DNA of 13,653 bases, from assembly GCA_030152265.1 (NCBI GenBank), contig JASLHQ010000066.1:1-13653 (forward strand), in the 5' to 3' direction. Below, piece by piece: positions 7,119 to 13,653 of the stretch. The stretch's first letter is position 1. Every line of letters begins with the position of its first letter. The translations under genes and the position numbers were made by a program. Under the pieces are notes generated by a model. It saw only the letters and a program-made list of their open reading frames with translations, did not search any database and was not told where the DNA came from. This DNA comes from Savagea sp. (lineage in GTDB: Bacteria > Bacillota > Bacilli > Bacillales_A > Planococcaceae).

Positions 7119-7163
7119 AAAAAGCAAGTGGAGACGAGATTTTCGTTTCCGCTTGCTTTTTTT
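7117..7163. terminator. Terminator after pycA, also competent leftwards
   Basis: AAAAAAAGCAAG (7117-7128) pairs perfectly with CTTGCTTTTTTT (7152-7163). The stem continues inward through GGAGACGA/TCGTTTCC with G-U pairs to a tiny loop near 7139-7141. A 7-T tract ends the right arm, and seven A residues begin the left arm, overlapping the pycA stop codon. It ends pycA transcripts and can back up the ctaA terminator on the other strand. Confidence 0.93.
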
Positions 7164-7166
7164 CAT

Positions 7167-7204
7167 AAAAAAATTCCTTTCCGACGTCGAACATCGAAAA
7201 GGAA
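7167..7204 (-). terminator. Intrinsic terminator of ctaA
   Basis: Read on the minus strand, TTCCTTTTCGA (complement of 7194-7204) pairs with TCGGAAAGGAA (complement of 7174-7184) over 11 bp including one G-U. A TTTTTTT tract follows (complement of 7167-7173). In plus-strand RNA the same position would be a C-A mismatch, so the structure is built for the ctaA direction. It begins 7 nt after the ctaA stop codon. Confidence 0.88.
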
Positions 7205-7210
7205 CGTGCT

Positions 7211-8125
7211 TTATTGTTTTGAACGATAAAGTAATAAAATGAAATACGTGAGTAAGCCGAACAACAATGTGACGAATAAAGAGTGGAACATCGCGATAAT
7301 TAAGTTCGCTTTTGTGAAGATGACGATCGCGCCTGCAATGACTTGTAATGTTACAAGTGTAGCAGCGATAATCCAACCCCAATATAGTACACGTTGGTCT
7401 TTATAATGTTTCACCGCATGAACAGCAGCGAACACGATCCAAAGGAATAACAGACCAGCTGCGAGACGGTGTCCCATTTGTACCCATTCTTCGAAAGAGG
7501 ACGGCATGAGTGAAGTTCCAGCAGAACCATCATGACAAAACGGCCACGAAGAACAGACGAGCTCAGAATTCGTATGGCGTACGAGTGCGCCAGTATAAAT
7601 GACTAAATAAGCGTAAACGGTAATACCAATCGTATGAAAGCGCAATGTCGAACCGAAGCGTACACCGTCTGCATCGAATTTTTTATCGACTTCAAAGACG
7701 ATGAGCGTCAGTAACAAAACAGCTGCGAATGAAATTAACGATATTCCGAAATGAAGCGCTAAGATGAAATCACCTTGTCCCCACAACACTTGAGCTGCTC
7801 CGATGAGCGCTTGCAAGATGAGGAAGAAGACAGCTGTAATCGCTAAAAACTTCGTTTCGCGAATGTGTCCGAGCGCTTTCCACGACCAGACAGCGAGAAG
7901 AACGATCGCAATTCCGACGACTCCTGTGACGAGACGGTGCGAGAACTCAATTAACACTTCTGTCGTAATGACATCGGGAATCAGTTTTCCATTACACCCT
8001 GGCCAATGGCGTCCACAACCCATCCCGCTATCCGTTTTTGTGACGAGCGCGCCCCCGAGTAAAATAAACAACATTCCGATTGTCGAAATGAGACCGAACC
8101 ATTTTAAATTTTTACTGTATCGCAA
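7211..8125 (-). CDS. ctaA: Heme A synthase
   Basis: CtaA oxidises the C8 methyl of heme O to a formyl group, giving heme A for aa3/caa3 oxidase. It is a membrane protein of 304 residues with eight predicted membrane helices in two similar halves. Seen: TDSGMGCGRHWPGC with the cysteine pair C37/C44, EFSHR with E60 and H63, H125, H219 (GHRLAAG) and H281 (MFHSL), and a second cysteine pair C191/C197 (CSSWPFC). These are the four heme-ligand histidines and the outer-loop cysteines of the Bacillus-type enzyme. The start is TTG (complement of 8123-8125), supported by TAGGTGT (complement of 8133-8139) about 8 nt upstream; no nearby ATG fits. The gene is divergent from ctaB and has its own promoter and terminator. 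The ResD-like boxes upstream suggest redox control. Confidence 0.96.
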   Translation of the reverse strand: MRYSKNLKWFGLISTIGMLFILLGGALVTKTDSGMGCGRHWPGCNGKLIPDVITTEVLIEFSHRLVTGVVGIAIVLLAVWSWKALGHIRETKFLAITAVFFLILQALIGAAQVLWGQGDFILALHFGISLISFAAVLLLTLIVFEVDKKFDADGVRFGSTLRFHTIGITVYAYLVIYTGALVRHTNSELVCSSWPFCHDGSAGTSLMPSSFEEWVQMGHRLAAGLLFLWIVFAAVHAVKHYKDQRVLYWGWIIAATLVTLQVIAGAIVIFTKANLIIAMFHSLFVTLLFGLLTYFILLLYRSKQ

Positions 8126-8183
8126 ATGAGATACACCTACTTTTATAAAAAATTGTGCTTTTCACTTGTTTCGCACTGTCATG

Positions 8184-8212
8184 ATGATAGCGAAAAAATG
8201 TGTAAAAAACAA
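8184..8212 (-). promoter_or_regulatory. Predicted ctaA promoter
   Basis: On the minus strand TTGTTT (complement of 8207-8212), a 17-nt spacer and TATCAT (complement of 8184-8189) form a promoter with a weak -35 (3 of 6) and a good -10 (5 of 6). The start would be near 8177, about 50 nt before the TTG codon. The weak -35 with a ResD-like box 9 nt further upstream fits an activator-dependent promoter. Confidence 0.55.
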
Positions 8213-8221
8213 TGTTATTCA

Positions 8222-8288
8222 ATTCACAAACGAATTTTCAAACGGTTTTTCACAATTTGTTCATAAAAAAGACGTTTTAACTTCACAA
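8222..8288 (-). promoter_or_regulatory. Array of ResD-like TTGTGAA elements upstream of ctaA
   Basis: Minus-strand copies of TTGTGAA occur at 8223-8229, 8249-8255 and 8282-8288. The first is embedded in TTTGTGAAT (complement of 8222-8230), identical to the consensus I recall for B. subtilis ResD. Two degenerate copies (TTCAAAC at 8237, TTCATAA at 8260 on the plus strand) lie between. Start-to-start steps are 14, 12, 11 and 22 nt, roughly whole DNA turns. The nearest box is centred about 49 nt before the predicted ctaA start. ResD control of ctaA is known in B. subtilis; binding here is inference. Confidence 0.55.
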
Positions 8289-8349
8289 AAGAAGTGGGGA
8301 AATGATTTACTATAAGTAAGTGACGACGTATTTAGTCGTATTACCATGG

Positions 8350-8394
8350 AAATTCGAGATAATTGTGAATTACTCTAGAAATTTTCTCGAATTT
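8350..8394 (+). repeat. Inverted repeat overlapping the ctaB promoter region
   Basis: AAATTCGAGA (8350-8359) and TCTCGAATTT (8385-8394) are perfect 10-nt inverted arms 25 nt apart. The gap contains the ResD-like box 8362-8370 and the predicted -35 of ctaB. Because the right arm lies between the -35 and -10, it is more likely a protein-binding site or DNA structure than an RNA hairpin, unless transcription begins further upstream. Confidence 0.5.
8362..8370 (+). promoter_or_regulatory. ResD-like box upstream of ctaB
   Basis: ATTGTGAAT differs from the recalled ResD consensus TTTGTGAAT at one base. It points toward ctaB and is centred about 45 nt before the predicted ctaB start, mirroring the arrangement at ctaA. 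Binding is inferred. Confidence 0.45.
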
Positions 8395-8404
8395 TCGTTA
8401 TAGT
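8376..8404 (+). promoter_or_regulatory. Predicted ctaB (ctaBCDEF) promoter
   Basis: TAGAAA (8376-8381), a 17-nt spacer and TATAGT (8399-8404) match sigma-A elements at 4 of 6 and 5 of 6 positions. The start would be near 8411, giving a 40-nt leader. A second TATAGT at 8409-8414 lacks a good -35. The promoter would serve the whole cta operon. Confidence 0.5.
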
Positions 8405-8450
8405 GAAGTATAGTAGTAAGCTTTAAGATAACTTTGAAAGGAGGGTTACT

Positions 8451-9368
8451 ATGTCAAATGGGCGTGCGATTTCACAAAATGTCAAAAAAGAAGTCGAAAC
8501 GAAGTCATTTGTGAAAGAATTTTTAGCACTTATTAAAATCGGAATTGTGAACTCCAATTTAATTACGACGTTCACAGGCCTATTTCTGGCATTTCAATTC
8601 ACCAACAAAAGTTTTCTTCACAGTTTAGACTTACTCGTATTAACGTTGTTAGGTACGGCGCTAATCATTGCAGGTTCCGCTGCGATGAACAACTGGATTG
8701 ACCGTGATATCGATCCGCTGATGACGCGCACGAAAGAACGTCCGACGGTAACGGGGCGTTTTGACGGAAAAGCAGTCTTCACCATCGCGATGGTGTTTAT
8801 TATTGCAGGGGAGTTATTTCTCTTCTCTATTAATAACGTCGCAGGATGGCTCGGGGTTGCAGGAGTTGTCAGTTACGTTGTCATTTATTCCATGTGGTCT
8901 AAGCGCAAGCACGTTAGCAACACAGTAGTCGGAAGCTTCTCAGGGGCTATCCCACCGCTCATCGGTTGGGCAGCAGTTGAACCGACGCTAGGATTTGGTG
9001 CTTGGGCACTGTTTCTCATCATGTTCGCATGGCAACCACCGCATTTCTATGCGTTAGCGATGCGCAGAACGGAAGAGTACAGAGCAGCGAGCATTCCAAT
9101 GTTACCAGTCGTGAAAGGATTTAAACGAACGAAAATTTCCATTCTCGGATGGATTTTGTTGTTATTCCCACTACCGTTCTTATTGAAAGAACTCGGAATC
9201 GGATTTATCCTGCTTGCGACAGTACTCAATATCGGTTGGCTCATTTTGTCGGTGAGAGGTTTCAAAGCGAAAGATGATATGAAGTGGGCGACAGGGATGT
9301 TCGTCTATTCCATCAACTACATGACGATTTTATTCGTCTCGATGATCATCTTCTCGATCTTCATCTAA
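8451..9368 (+). CDS. ctaB: Protoheme IX farnesyltransferase (heme O synthase)
   Basis: CtaB adds a farnesyl group to protoheme to make heme O, the substrate of CtaA. It is a UbiA-family prenyltransferase of 305 residues, the size of the B. subtilis enzyme, with about nine membrane segments. The first prenyl-diphosphate/Mg motif is clear: N80-x3-D84-x3-D88 within NNWIDRDIDPLMTRTKERP. The conserved YSMWSKRKHVSNTVVGSFSG loop and the WQPPHFYALA segment follow. ATG 8451 has a near-ideal ribosome site, AAAGGAGG (8437-8444). It is the first gene of the ctaBCDEF operon, transcribed divergently from ctaA so that both heme-modifying enzymes share one control region. A 97-nt gap separates it from ctaC. 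Confidence 0.96.
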   Translation: MSNGRAISQNVKKEVETKSFVKEFLALIKIGIVNSNLITTFTGLFLAFQFTNKSFLHSLDLLVLTLLGTALIIAGSAAMNNWIDRDIDPLMTRTKERPTVTGRFDGKAVFTIAMVFIIAGELFLFSINNVAGWLGVAGVVSYVVIYSMWSKRKHVSNTVVGSFSGAIPPLIGWAAVEPTLGFGAWALFLIMFAWQPPHFYALAMRRTEEYRAASIPMLPVVKGFKRTKISILGWILLLFPLPFLLKELGIGFILLATVLNIGWLILSVRGFKAKDDMKWATGMFVYSINYMTILFVSMIIFSIFI

Positions 9369-9373
9369 CTACG

Positions 9374-9435
9374 GAATTCTTTCTGATATGTAGAATTCAT
9401 CATAAAAGAGGTTAGTAGTCCTCATAACTTATTAT
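9374..9435 (+). promoter_or_regulatory. Hairpins and possible secondary -10 between ctaB and ctaC
   Basis: GAATTCT (9374-9380) and AGAATTC (9392-9398) form a perfect 7-bp hairpin with an 11-nt loop. GAGG/CCTC (9408-9411, 9420-9423) could form a smaller one. Neither has a T tract, so they are not terminators; they may mark an mRNA processing or stability site. TATTAT (9430-9435) resembles a -10 but has no good -35 at 16-18 nt. Confidence 0.35.
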
Positions 9436-9465
9436 TTTATTTGGAAAGAGAGGTATTCATAAGCG

Positions 9466-10557
9466 ATGAAAAAAGGACTTAAAAAGTGGCGTCTCTTTTC
9501 ACTTTTAACGGTGCTCGCGATTTTCTTAGCTGGGTGTGGTCAAGAAGAAATTTCTACACTCATGCCAGCAGGACAAGTCGGACGTGACCAATTTAACTTG
9601 TTAATGATTGCAGCGGCAATTATGTTATCGGTTATTTTCGTAGTCGTCACAATTTATACAATTGCACTCGTGAAATTTAGACGTTCAAAATTAGGGGAAG
9701 ATCATATCCCAGAACAGACAGAAGGAAGTCACTTCCTCGAGATGGTCTGGACGGTTATCCCAATTATTCTCGTATTGATTTTCGCAGTTGTTACAGTTTA
9801 TTACACGTATAAGTTAGGTGACGTTTCAGCGATGGGTGCTACGGACGAAGAAGGTAATCCGGAAAACTTAGTCGTAGACGTTACAGCAAAATTATACTGG
9901 TGGGAATTTGAATACAAAGACCTCGGAATTATTACTGCACAAGAATTAGTAGTACCAACAGATGAGAAAGTATACTTCAACTTAATTGCAGCTGACGTAA
10001 AACACTCATTCTGGATTCCGGCAGTAGGGGGTAAACTTGACACGAACGTTGAGAACGTGAACAAGTTCTACTTAGTATTCGAAAAAGAATCTAAAGATTT
10101 ACGCGATGGCGTATTCTATGGTAAATGTGCGGAGCTTTGCGGACCGTCACACGCATTGATGGACTTCAAAGTAAAATCACTTCCACGTGCTGAATTCGAC
10201 GAGTGGGTTGTAGCGATGCAAAACACTGCAGACGAAAAACCAGTAGCGAACCAAAAAGGTGAAGAAGTATTCGTACAGAGCGGATGTATCGGATGTCACG
10301 CGACGGACGCAACAGCAGTTCAAGGTGGCGTAAAACAATCAGGTACACAAGGTCCAAACTTAGCGACATTCGGTGACCGTAACCGTGTTGCAGGGTTCAT
10401 GCCACATGACGCAGAGAACTTAGAAGACTGGATCCGCGATACACAAAAGAACAAACCAGGTAACAAAATGCCATCATACGGCGAAGACCAAATTTCGAAT
10501 GACGAAATGGACGCTTTAGTCGAGTACTTGATGGGTCTTAAAGTAGAAGAAAAATAA
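9466..10557 (+). CDS. ctaC: Cytochrome caa3 oxidase subunit II with fused cytochrome c
   Basis: Subunit II accepts electrons and passes them to subunit I. The 363-residue product begins with a lipoprotein signal (lipobox LAGC, lipidated C24) and has two membrane helices at about 45-69 and 93-115. An outer cupredoxin domain holds the binuclear CuA site: H180, C221, E223, C225, H229 and M232 (CAELCGPSHALM). A C-terminal cytochrome c domain carries CIGCH (C274, C277, H278) and axial M335 in KMPSYG. The heme c extension marks this as a caa3-type oxidase. Start: a TAA lies in frame at 9460, so ATG 9466 is the earliest start; its GAGAGG (9448-9453) is 12 nt away, longer than ideal. ctaD follows after 30 nt. 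Confidence 0.97.
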   Translation: MKKGLKKWRLFSLLTVLAIFLAGCGQEEISTLMPAGQVGRDQFNLLMIAAAIMLSVIFVVVTIYTIALVKFRRSKLGEDHIPEQTEGSHFLEMVWTVIPIILVLIFAVVTVYYTYKLGDVSAMGATDEEGNPENLVVDVTAKLYWWEFEYKDLGIITAQELVVPTDEKVYFNLIAADVKHSFWIPAVGGKLDTNVENVNKFYLVFEKESKDLRDGVFYGKCAELCGPSHALMDFKVKSLPRAEFDEWVVAMQNTADEKPVANQKGEEVFVQSGCIGCHATDATAVQGGVKQSGTQGPNLATFGDRNRVAGFMPHDAENLEDWIRDTQKNKPGNKMPSYGEDQISNDEMDALVEYLMGLKVEEK

Positions 10558-10587
10558 TGACTAGAATTTTGGATAGGAGGTAACAAC

Positions 10588-12468
10588 GTGAGTTCAGTTG
10601 CTCAAAAGAAAGGCTTTGGCGCAGCAGTATGGGACTGGATGACGACAGTCGACCATAAGAAAATCGGTATTCTTTATCTCCTCGGGGGAGCGTTCTTCTT
10701 CGTACTCGGTGGTATTGAAGCGCTCTTCATTCGTTGGCAATTACTTACTCCGCAAAACGATTTCGTAACAGCGGGTATGTTCAACGATTTAATTACGATG
10801 CACGGTACGACGATGATTTTCTTAGCTGCTATGCCGATATTATTCGGATTTATGAACGCGATTGTTCCGCTTCAAATTGGAGCGCGTGACGTTGCATTCC
10901 CATTTATTAACTCATTAGGTTTTTGGATGTTCATGCTCGGAGGTATTTTCCTTAACTTATCTTGGTTATTCGGTGAGGTTCCTGATGCTGGATGGACTTC
11001 ATACGCATCACTTTCACTCGTATCACCAGGACATGGTATTGACTTCTATGCATTAGGTTTACAAATTGCAGGTGCTGGTACGTTAATGGCGGGTATTAAC
11101 TTCTTAGTTACGATCATTAACATGCGTGCACCAGGTATGACTTACATGCGTATGCCATTATTCACATGGACTACGTTTATCGCATCAGCGATGATTTTAT
11201 TCGCTTTCCCACCATTAACAGTAGGTCTTTTCTTCTTAACATTTGACCGTATGTTCGGTGGACAATTCTTCAACCACTTAATGGGTGGTAACACGATCAT
11301 TTGGGAGCATATCTTCTGGATCTTCGGTCACCCTGAAGTTTACATTTTAATTTTACCAGCATTCGGTATTTTCTCTGAGATCTTCTCAACGTTTGCTCGT
11401 AAACGTCTTTTCGGATACCCATCAATGGTATTCGCAACAGTATTAATCGGTTTCTTAGGATTCATGGTTTGGGCTCACCATATGTTCACGGTAGGTCTTG
11501 GACCAACAGCGAACGCGATCTTCGCGGTTGCAACAATGGCAATTGCAGTACCTACAGGGGTTAAGATCTTCAACTGGCTCTTAACGATGTGGGGCGGTAG
11601 CATTAAAGTAACAACACCAATGCTTTACGCATTAGGTTTCATTCCATCATTCGTTATGGGTGGGGTAACAGGTGTTATGCAGGGTTCTGCACCACTTGAC
11701 TACCAATTACATGACTCTTACTTTATCGTAGCTCACTTCCACTACGTAATCGTCGGTGGGGTAGTGCTCGCAATTTTAGCTGGTACACACTACTGGTGGC
11801 CAAAAATGTTCGGTACGATGTTAAACGAAACACTCGGAAAGATCACATTCGTGTTCTTCTTCATCGGTTTCCACATGACATTCTTAATTCAACACTGGTT
11901 AGGATTCTGGGGAATGCCACGTCGTGTTTGGACATACATGCCAGACCAAGGTTGGGACTTAGCAAACATGATCTCAACAATCGGTGCTATTTCAATGGGT
12001 ATCGGTGTTATCATTCTCGTGTTTAACGCGATTATGGCAACAATTAAAAATGAGCGTGTCGGTAACGACCCATGGGGAGACGGACGTACGCTTGAGTGGG
12101 CGATTCCTTCACCACCACCATTCTACAACTTCCCACAAACGCCACTCGTGCGTGGATTGGATTCAGTTTGGTTAGAAAAAATGGATGGGAACGAATCAGG
12201 ATTCTTACCTGCAGAGCCAGTGAAAGATATCCACATGCCTTACGGATCAATTCTTCCGTTCATTATGACATTAGGTTTATTCATCGCAGGTTTCGGTGCG
12301 ATGTTCCGTTTAGAACATGCTTGGGGCTTACCAGTTCTCGTAGGTGGTTTAGTCGTAACATTCTTCGCGATGGCAGCTCGTTCTGTACGCGATGACTTAG
12401 GCTTCTACGTAACGAAAGAAGAAGTACTTCAGACGGAAAAAGAAATTGCGCAGAGGGGGCATAATTAA
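10588..12468 (+). CDS. ctaD: Cytochrome caa3 oxidase subunit I
   Basis: This is the catalytic heme-copper subunit that reduces O2 to water and pumps protons. At 626 residues it has the 12-helix core plus about two extra C-terminal helices (near 552-574 and 583-604), as in Bacillus CtaD. Ligands seen: heme a H72 (MHGTTM) and H385; CuB H248, H297 and H298; heme a3 H383 (HDSYFIVAHFHYV). Y252 of HPEVY should be cross-linked to H248. E250 in that motif, D101 (GARDVAFP) with N108, and K326 (PTGVK) supply the D- and K-channel residues of an A1-type oxidase. The start is GTG 10588, with AGGAGGT (10575-10581) 6 nt upstream. ctaE begins directly after the stop codon. Confidence 0.98.
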   Translation: MSSVAQKKGFGAAVWDWMTTVDHKKIGILYLLGGAFFFVLGGIEALFIRWQLLTPQNDFVTAGMFNDLITMHGTTMIFLAAMPILFGFMNAIVPLQIGARDVAFPFINSLGFWMFMLGGIFLNLSWLFGEVPDAGWTSYASLSLVSPGHGIDFYALGLQIAGAGTLMAGINFLVTIINMRAPGMTYMRMPLFTWTTFIASAMILFAFPPLTVGLFFLTFDRMFGGQFFNHLMGGNTIIWEHIFWIFGHPEVYILILPAFGIFSEIFSTFARKRLFGYPSMVFATVLIGFLGFMVWAHHMFTVGLGPTANAIFAVATMAIAVPTGVKIFNWLLTMWGGSIKVTTPMLYALGFIPSFVMGGVTGVMQGSAPLDYQLHDSYFIVAHFHYVIVGGVVLAILAGTHYWWPKMFGTMLNETLGKITFVFFFIGFHMTFLIQHWLGFWGMPRRVWTYMPDQGWDLANMISTIGAISMGIGVIILVFNAIMATIKNERVGNDPWGDGRTLEWAIPSPPPFYNFPQTPLVRGLDSVWLEKMDGNESGFLPAEPVKDIHMPYGSILPFIMTLGLFIAGFGAMFRLEHAWGLPVLVGGLVVTFFAMAARSVRDDLGFYVTKEEVLQTEKEIAQRGHN

Positions 12469-13098
12469 ATGGATGTTTTAAATCACAAGTTCACCCCTGA
12501 AACTTGGCCGGAGCACCCAGAACGTGCTACACTTGAGGCGAAAAACAAGTTTGTTGGTTTCTGGTTATTCTTAGGCGGAGAGACAATTTTATTCGCAACT
12601 TTATTCGCAACGTATTTGGCGCTTCGTAACAGCGGTCCAGACGGATTCGAACATACGACGCAAAGCTTATATGACTTGAAATTAGTTCTCGTCATGACAC
12701 TTTTACTTTTAACATCTTCATTAACGAGTGTTTACGCGGTTTACCATATGCGTAACTTCAACTTCAAGAAGATGCAAATTTGGATGTCAATTACAGCACT
12801 TCTCGGTACAGGTTTCTTAATGGTAGAAGTTTACGAGTTCGTGCACTACGTTGGCTTAGGCTTCACATTTGGTAGTTCAGCGTTCGCGTCAGCATTTTTC
12901 ACATTAGTCGGTACACACGGACTTCACGTTGCTGTAGGTCTCGTATGGATCACATTGTTAATCTGGCGTAACGCGAAACGTGGATTGAACCTTTACAACG
13001 CTACGAAGTACTATACATTCTCATTGTACTGGCACTTCATCGACGTCGTGTGGGTGTTCATCTTCACGGTAGTATACTTGATGGGAGTGATTGGTTAA
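12469..13098 (+). CDS. ctaE: Cytochrome caa3 oxidase subunit III
   Basis: Subunit III binds beside subunit I and supports stable proton pumping. The 209-residue product has five predicted membrane helices (about 28-52, 68-93, 101-128, 136-166, 183-207), the short COX3 form that lacks the first two helices of mitochondrial subunit III. Family motifs are GFWLFLGGETILFATLFATY, GTHGLHVAVGLVW and YWHFIDVVWVFIF near the end. ATG 12469 abuts the ctaD TAA (12466-12468). Its ribosome site GAGGGGG (12453-12459) lies within ctaD, so the two are probably translationally coupled. ctaF starts 1 nt after its stop. Confidence 0.97.
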   Translation: MDVLNHKFTPETWPEHPERATLEAKNKFVGFWLFLGGETILFATLFATYLALRNSGPDGFEHTTQSLYDLKLVLVMTLLLLTSSLTSVYAVYHMRNFNFKKMQIWMSITALLGTGFLMVEVYEFVHYVGLGFTFGSSAFASAFFTLVGTHGLHVAVGLVWITLLIWRNAKRGLNLYNATKYYTFSLYWHFIDVVWVFIFTVVYLMGVIG

Positions 13099-13099
13099 A

Positions 13100-13447
13100 A
13101 TGGCTGAAATTCAAGTTACGAAACGTACTCCAGCGCAACAACAACTCAATCGCAAACGCGGTAAAGAAGGTATGCGCAATCAAATTATGATGTTCTCTTT
13201 AATGATTTTCTTGACGCTCTGCTCATTCGGTATGGTCGTTGCGTACCAAAATGATGTACTCGGCATGTCAGGATACTTCGTATTACCAATGGTTCTTTTA
13301 ATCGCAGCAGTTTTAGTAGGATTACAATTTTACTACTTCATGCACATGGCGGAAGAAGAACACGGGATTCCACAATTCTTCATGTACACAGGCATGATCT
13401 TAGGTGGACTCGTACCACTCGCAATGCTTACAATCGTTTGGTGGTAA
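13100..13447 (+). CDS. ctaF: Cytochrome caa3 oxidase subunit IV
   Basis: A small accessory subunit of the oxidase, 115 residues with a basic cytoplasmic N-terminus (KRTPAQQQLNRKRGKEG) and three membrane helices (about 27-47, 56-78, 91-114), as in bacterial COX4. YYFMHMAEE after the second helix is typical of the family. ATG 13100 is preferred over an in-frame TTG at 13091: GGGAG (13083-13087) is 12 nt from the ATG but only 3 nt from the TTG, and the ATG follows the ctaE stop by 1 nt in a typical coupled junction. It is the last gene of the operon. ctaG, which follows in B. subtilis, is not in the window. Confidence 0.93.
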   Translation: MAEIQVTKRTPAQQQLNRKRGKEGMRNQIMMFSLMIFLTLCSFGMVVAYQNDVLGMSGYFVLPMVLLIAAVLVGLQFYYFMHMAEEEHGIPQFFMYTGMILGGLVPLAMLTIVWW

Positions 13448-13454
13448 TCGAATG

Positions 13455-13489
13455 AAGACAGTCACTTCCTCGGGAAGTGACTGTTTTTT
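13455..13489 (+). terminator. Terminator of the ctaBCDEF operon
   Basis: ACAGTCACTTCC (13458-13469) pairs perfectly with GGAAGTGACTGT (13473-13484) across a 3-nt loop TCG. The stem is extended outward by one G-U and two A-T pairs. TTTTTT (13484-13489) follows. It is the strongest terminator in the window and lies 7 nt after the ctaF stop. Confidence 0.95.
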
Positions 13490-13530
13490 ATTTCAGAAGA
13501 AAGTGTCATTTCATACGAATCGATGCAAAT

Positions 13531-13597
13531 GTGAAACGTGAACAAAATAAGAACAAAAGAAGAAACTTCATAAAAAAATGAAATGAAAGTGAAACGT
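13531..13597 (+). repeat. Direct repeats upstream of the outgoing promoter
   Basis: GTGAAACGT occurs at 13531-13539 and 13589-13597, start to start 58 nt. Between them GAACAAAA occurs at 13540-13547 and 13551-13558, stepping 11 nt, about one DNA turn. They could be regulator-binding sites for the promoter at 13602. The rest of 13490-13600 shows no open frame or other signal. Confidence 0.4.
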
Positions 13598-13601
13598 ACG
13601 C

Positions 13602-13630
13602 TTGAGTTCGATTTTTTTTAGCCGTATAAT
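13602..13630 (+). promoter_or_regulatory. Sigma-A promoter reading out of the window
   Basis: TTGAGT (13602-13607), a 17-nt spacer with an 8-T run, and a perfect TATAAT (13625-13630) make the best promoter in the window. Transcription would start near 13637. The gene it drives lies beyond the end. Confidence 0.8.
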
Positions 13631-13653
13631 GAAAAGAGATTGATAAAAAAGGG

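Noticed and set aside
8126..8170. Attenuator hairpin in the ctaA leader (GTGC/GCAC followed by a T run on the minus strand)
   Set aside because: The stem has only four pairs around a long loop, too weak to support a terminator call.
8223..8255. TTCACAA copies as Rex or Fnr operators
   Set aside because: Rex and Fnr sites need opposed half-sites at short spacing. All good copies here point the same way, as expected for ResD-type repeats.
8274..8302. GTTTTA...GGGAAA as a sigma-B type stress promoter for ctaB
   Set aside because: The spacing is 16-17 nt, longer than the 12-15 nt usual for sigma-B, and the hexamers match only in part.
8308..8316. TACTATAAG as an additional ctaB promoter -10
   Set aside because: No acceptable -35 is found at 16-18 nt; the TTCACA upstream is 20-23 nt away.
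3675..13447. A novel defence, toxin or mobile system hidden in the window
   Set aside because: Every long frame is a recognised housekeeping gene of conserved Bacillales order, and there are no terminal repeats, integrase fragments or composition breaks.

Overview
The window is a stretch of low-to-mid GC Bacillota chromosome, almost certainly from the order Bacillales. The gene order typA, ylaH, ylaI, a ylaL-like gene, ylaN, ftsW, pycA, then ctaA divergent from ctaBCDEF, is the familiar Bacillus subtilis order. ylaJ, ylaK and ylaM are missing from the positions they hold in B. subtilis. Strong GGAGG-type ribosome sites, TTG and GTG starts, sigma-A-like promoters and U-tract terminators all fit. 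The genus cannot be fixed from this alone; an Exiguobacterium-like or Bacillaceae host is plausible. There are no mobile elements, CRISPR arrays, tRNAs or rRNAs.

Left part (1-2135). The 3' end of typA (ribosome-associated GTPase) is followed by ylaH (small membrane protein) and a bidirectional terminator. Facing them on the minus strand is a two-gene unit, ylaL-like then ylaI. Between ylaL and ylaN is a 240-nt gap that looks partly coding: two open segments in different frames could be one frameshifted small gene.

Middle (2073-7163). ylaN has its own sigma-A-like promoter and a clear terminator. ftsW (septal SEDS glycosyltransferase) begins after that terminator, most likely at TTG 2495, and is separated from pycA (pyruvate carboxylase) by 4 nt. 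pycA ends in a hairpin terminator.

Right part (7167-13489). This is the complete aa3/caa3 oxidase locus. ctaA (heme A synthase, minus strand, own terminator) and ctaB (heme O synthase) are divergent. They share a 325-nt control region with several copies of a TTGTGAA element resembling the published ResD site, one set just upstream of each predicted promoter. ctaB and ctaA convert heme B to heme O to heme A. ctaC, ctaD, ctaE and ctaF encode subunits II (with fused cytochrome c), I, III and IV of the oxidase that uses that heme. A strong hairpin ends the operon.

Tail (13490-13653). This holds a good sigma-A promoter reading out of the window, with short repeats upstream of it. Most of the window is conserved housekeeping sequence. 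The points worth a second look are the ResD-like array, the candidate small gene before ylaN, the ftsW start and ftsW-pycA coupling, and the ylaL-like family.
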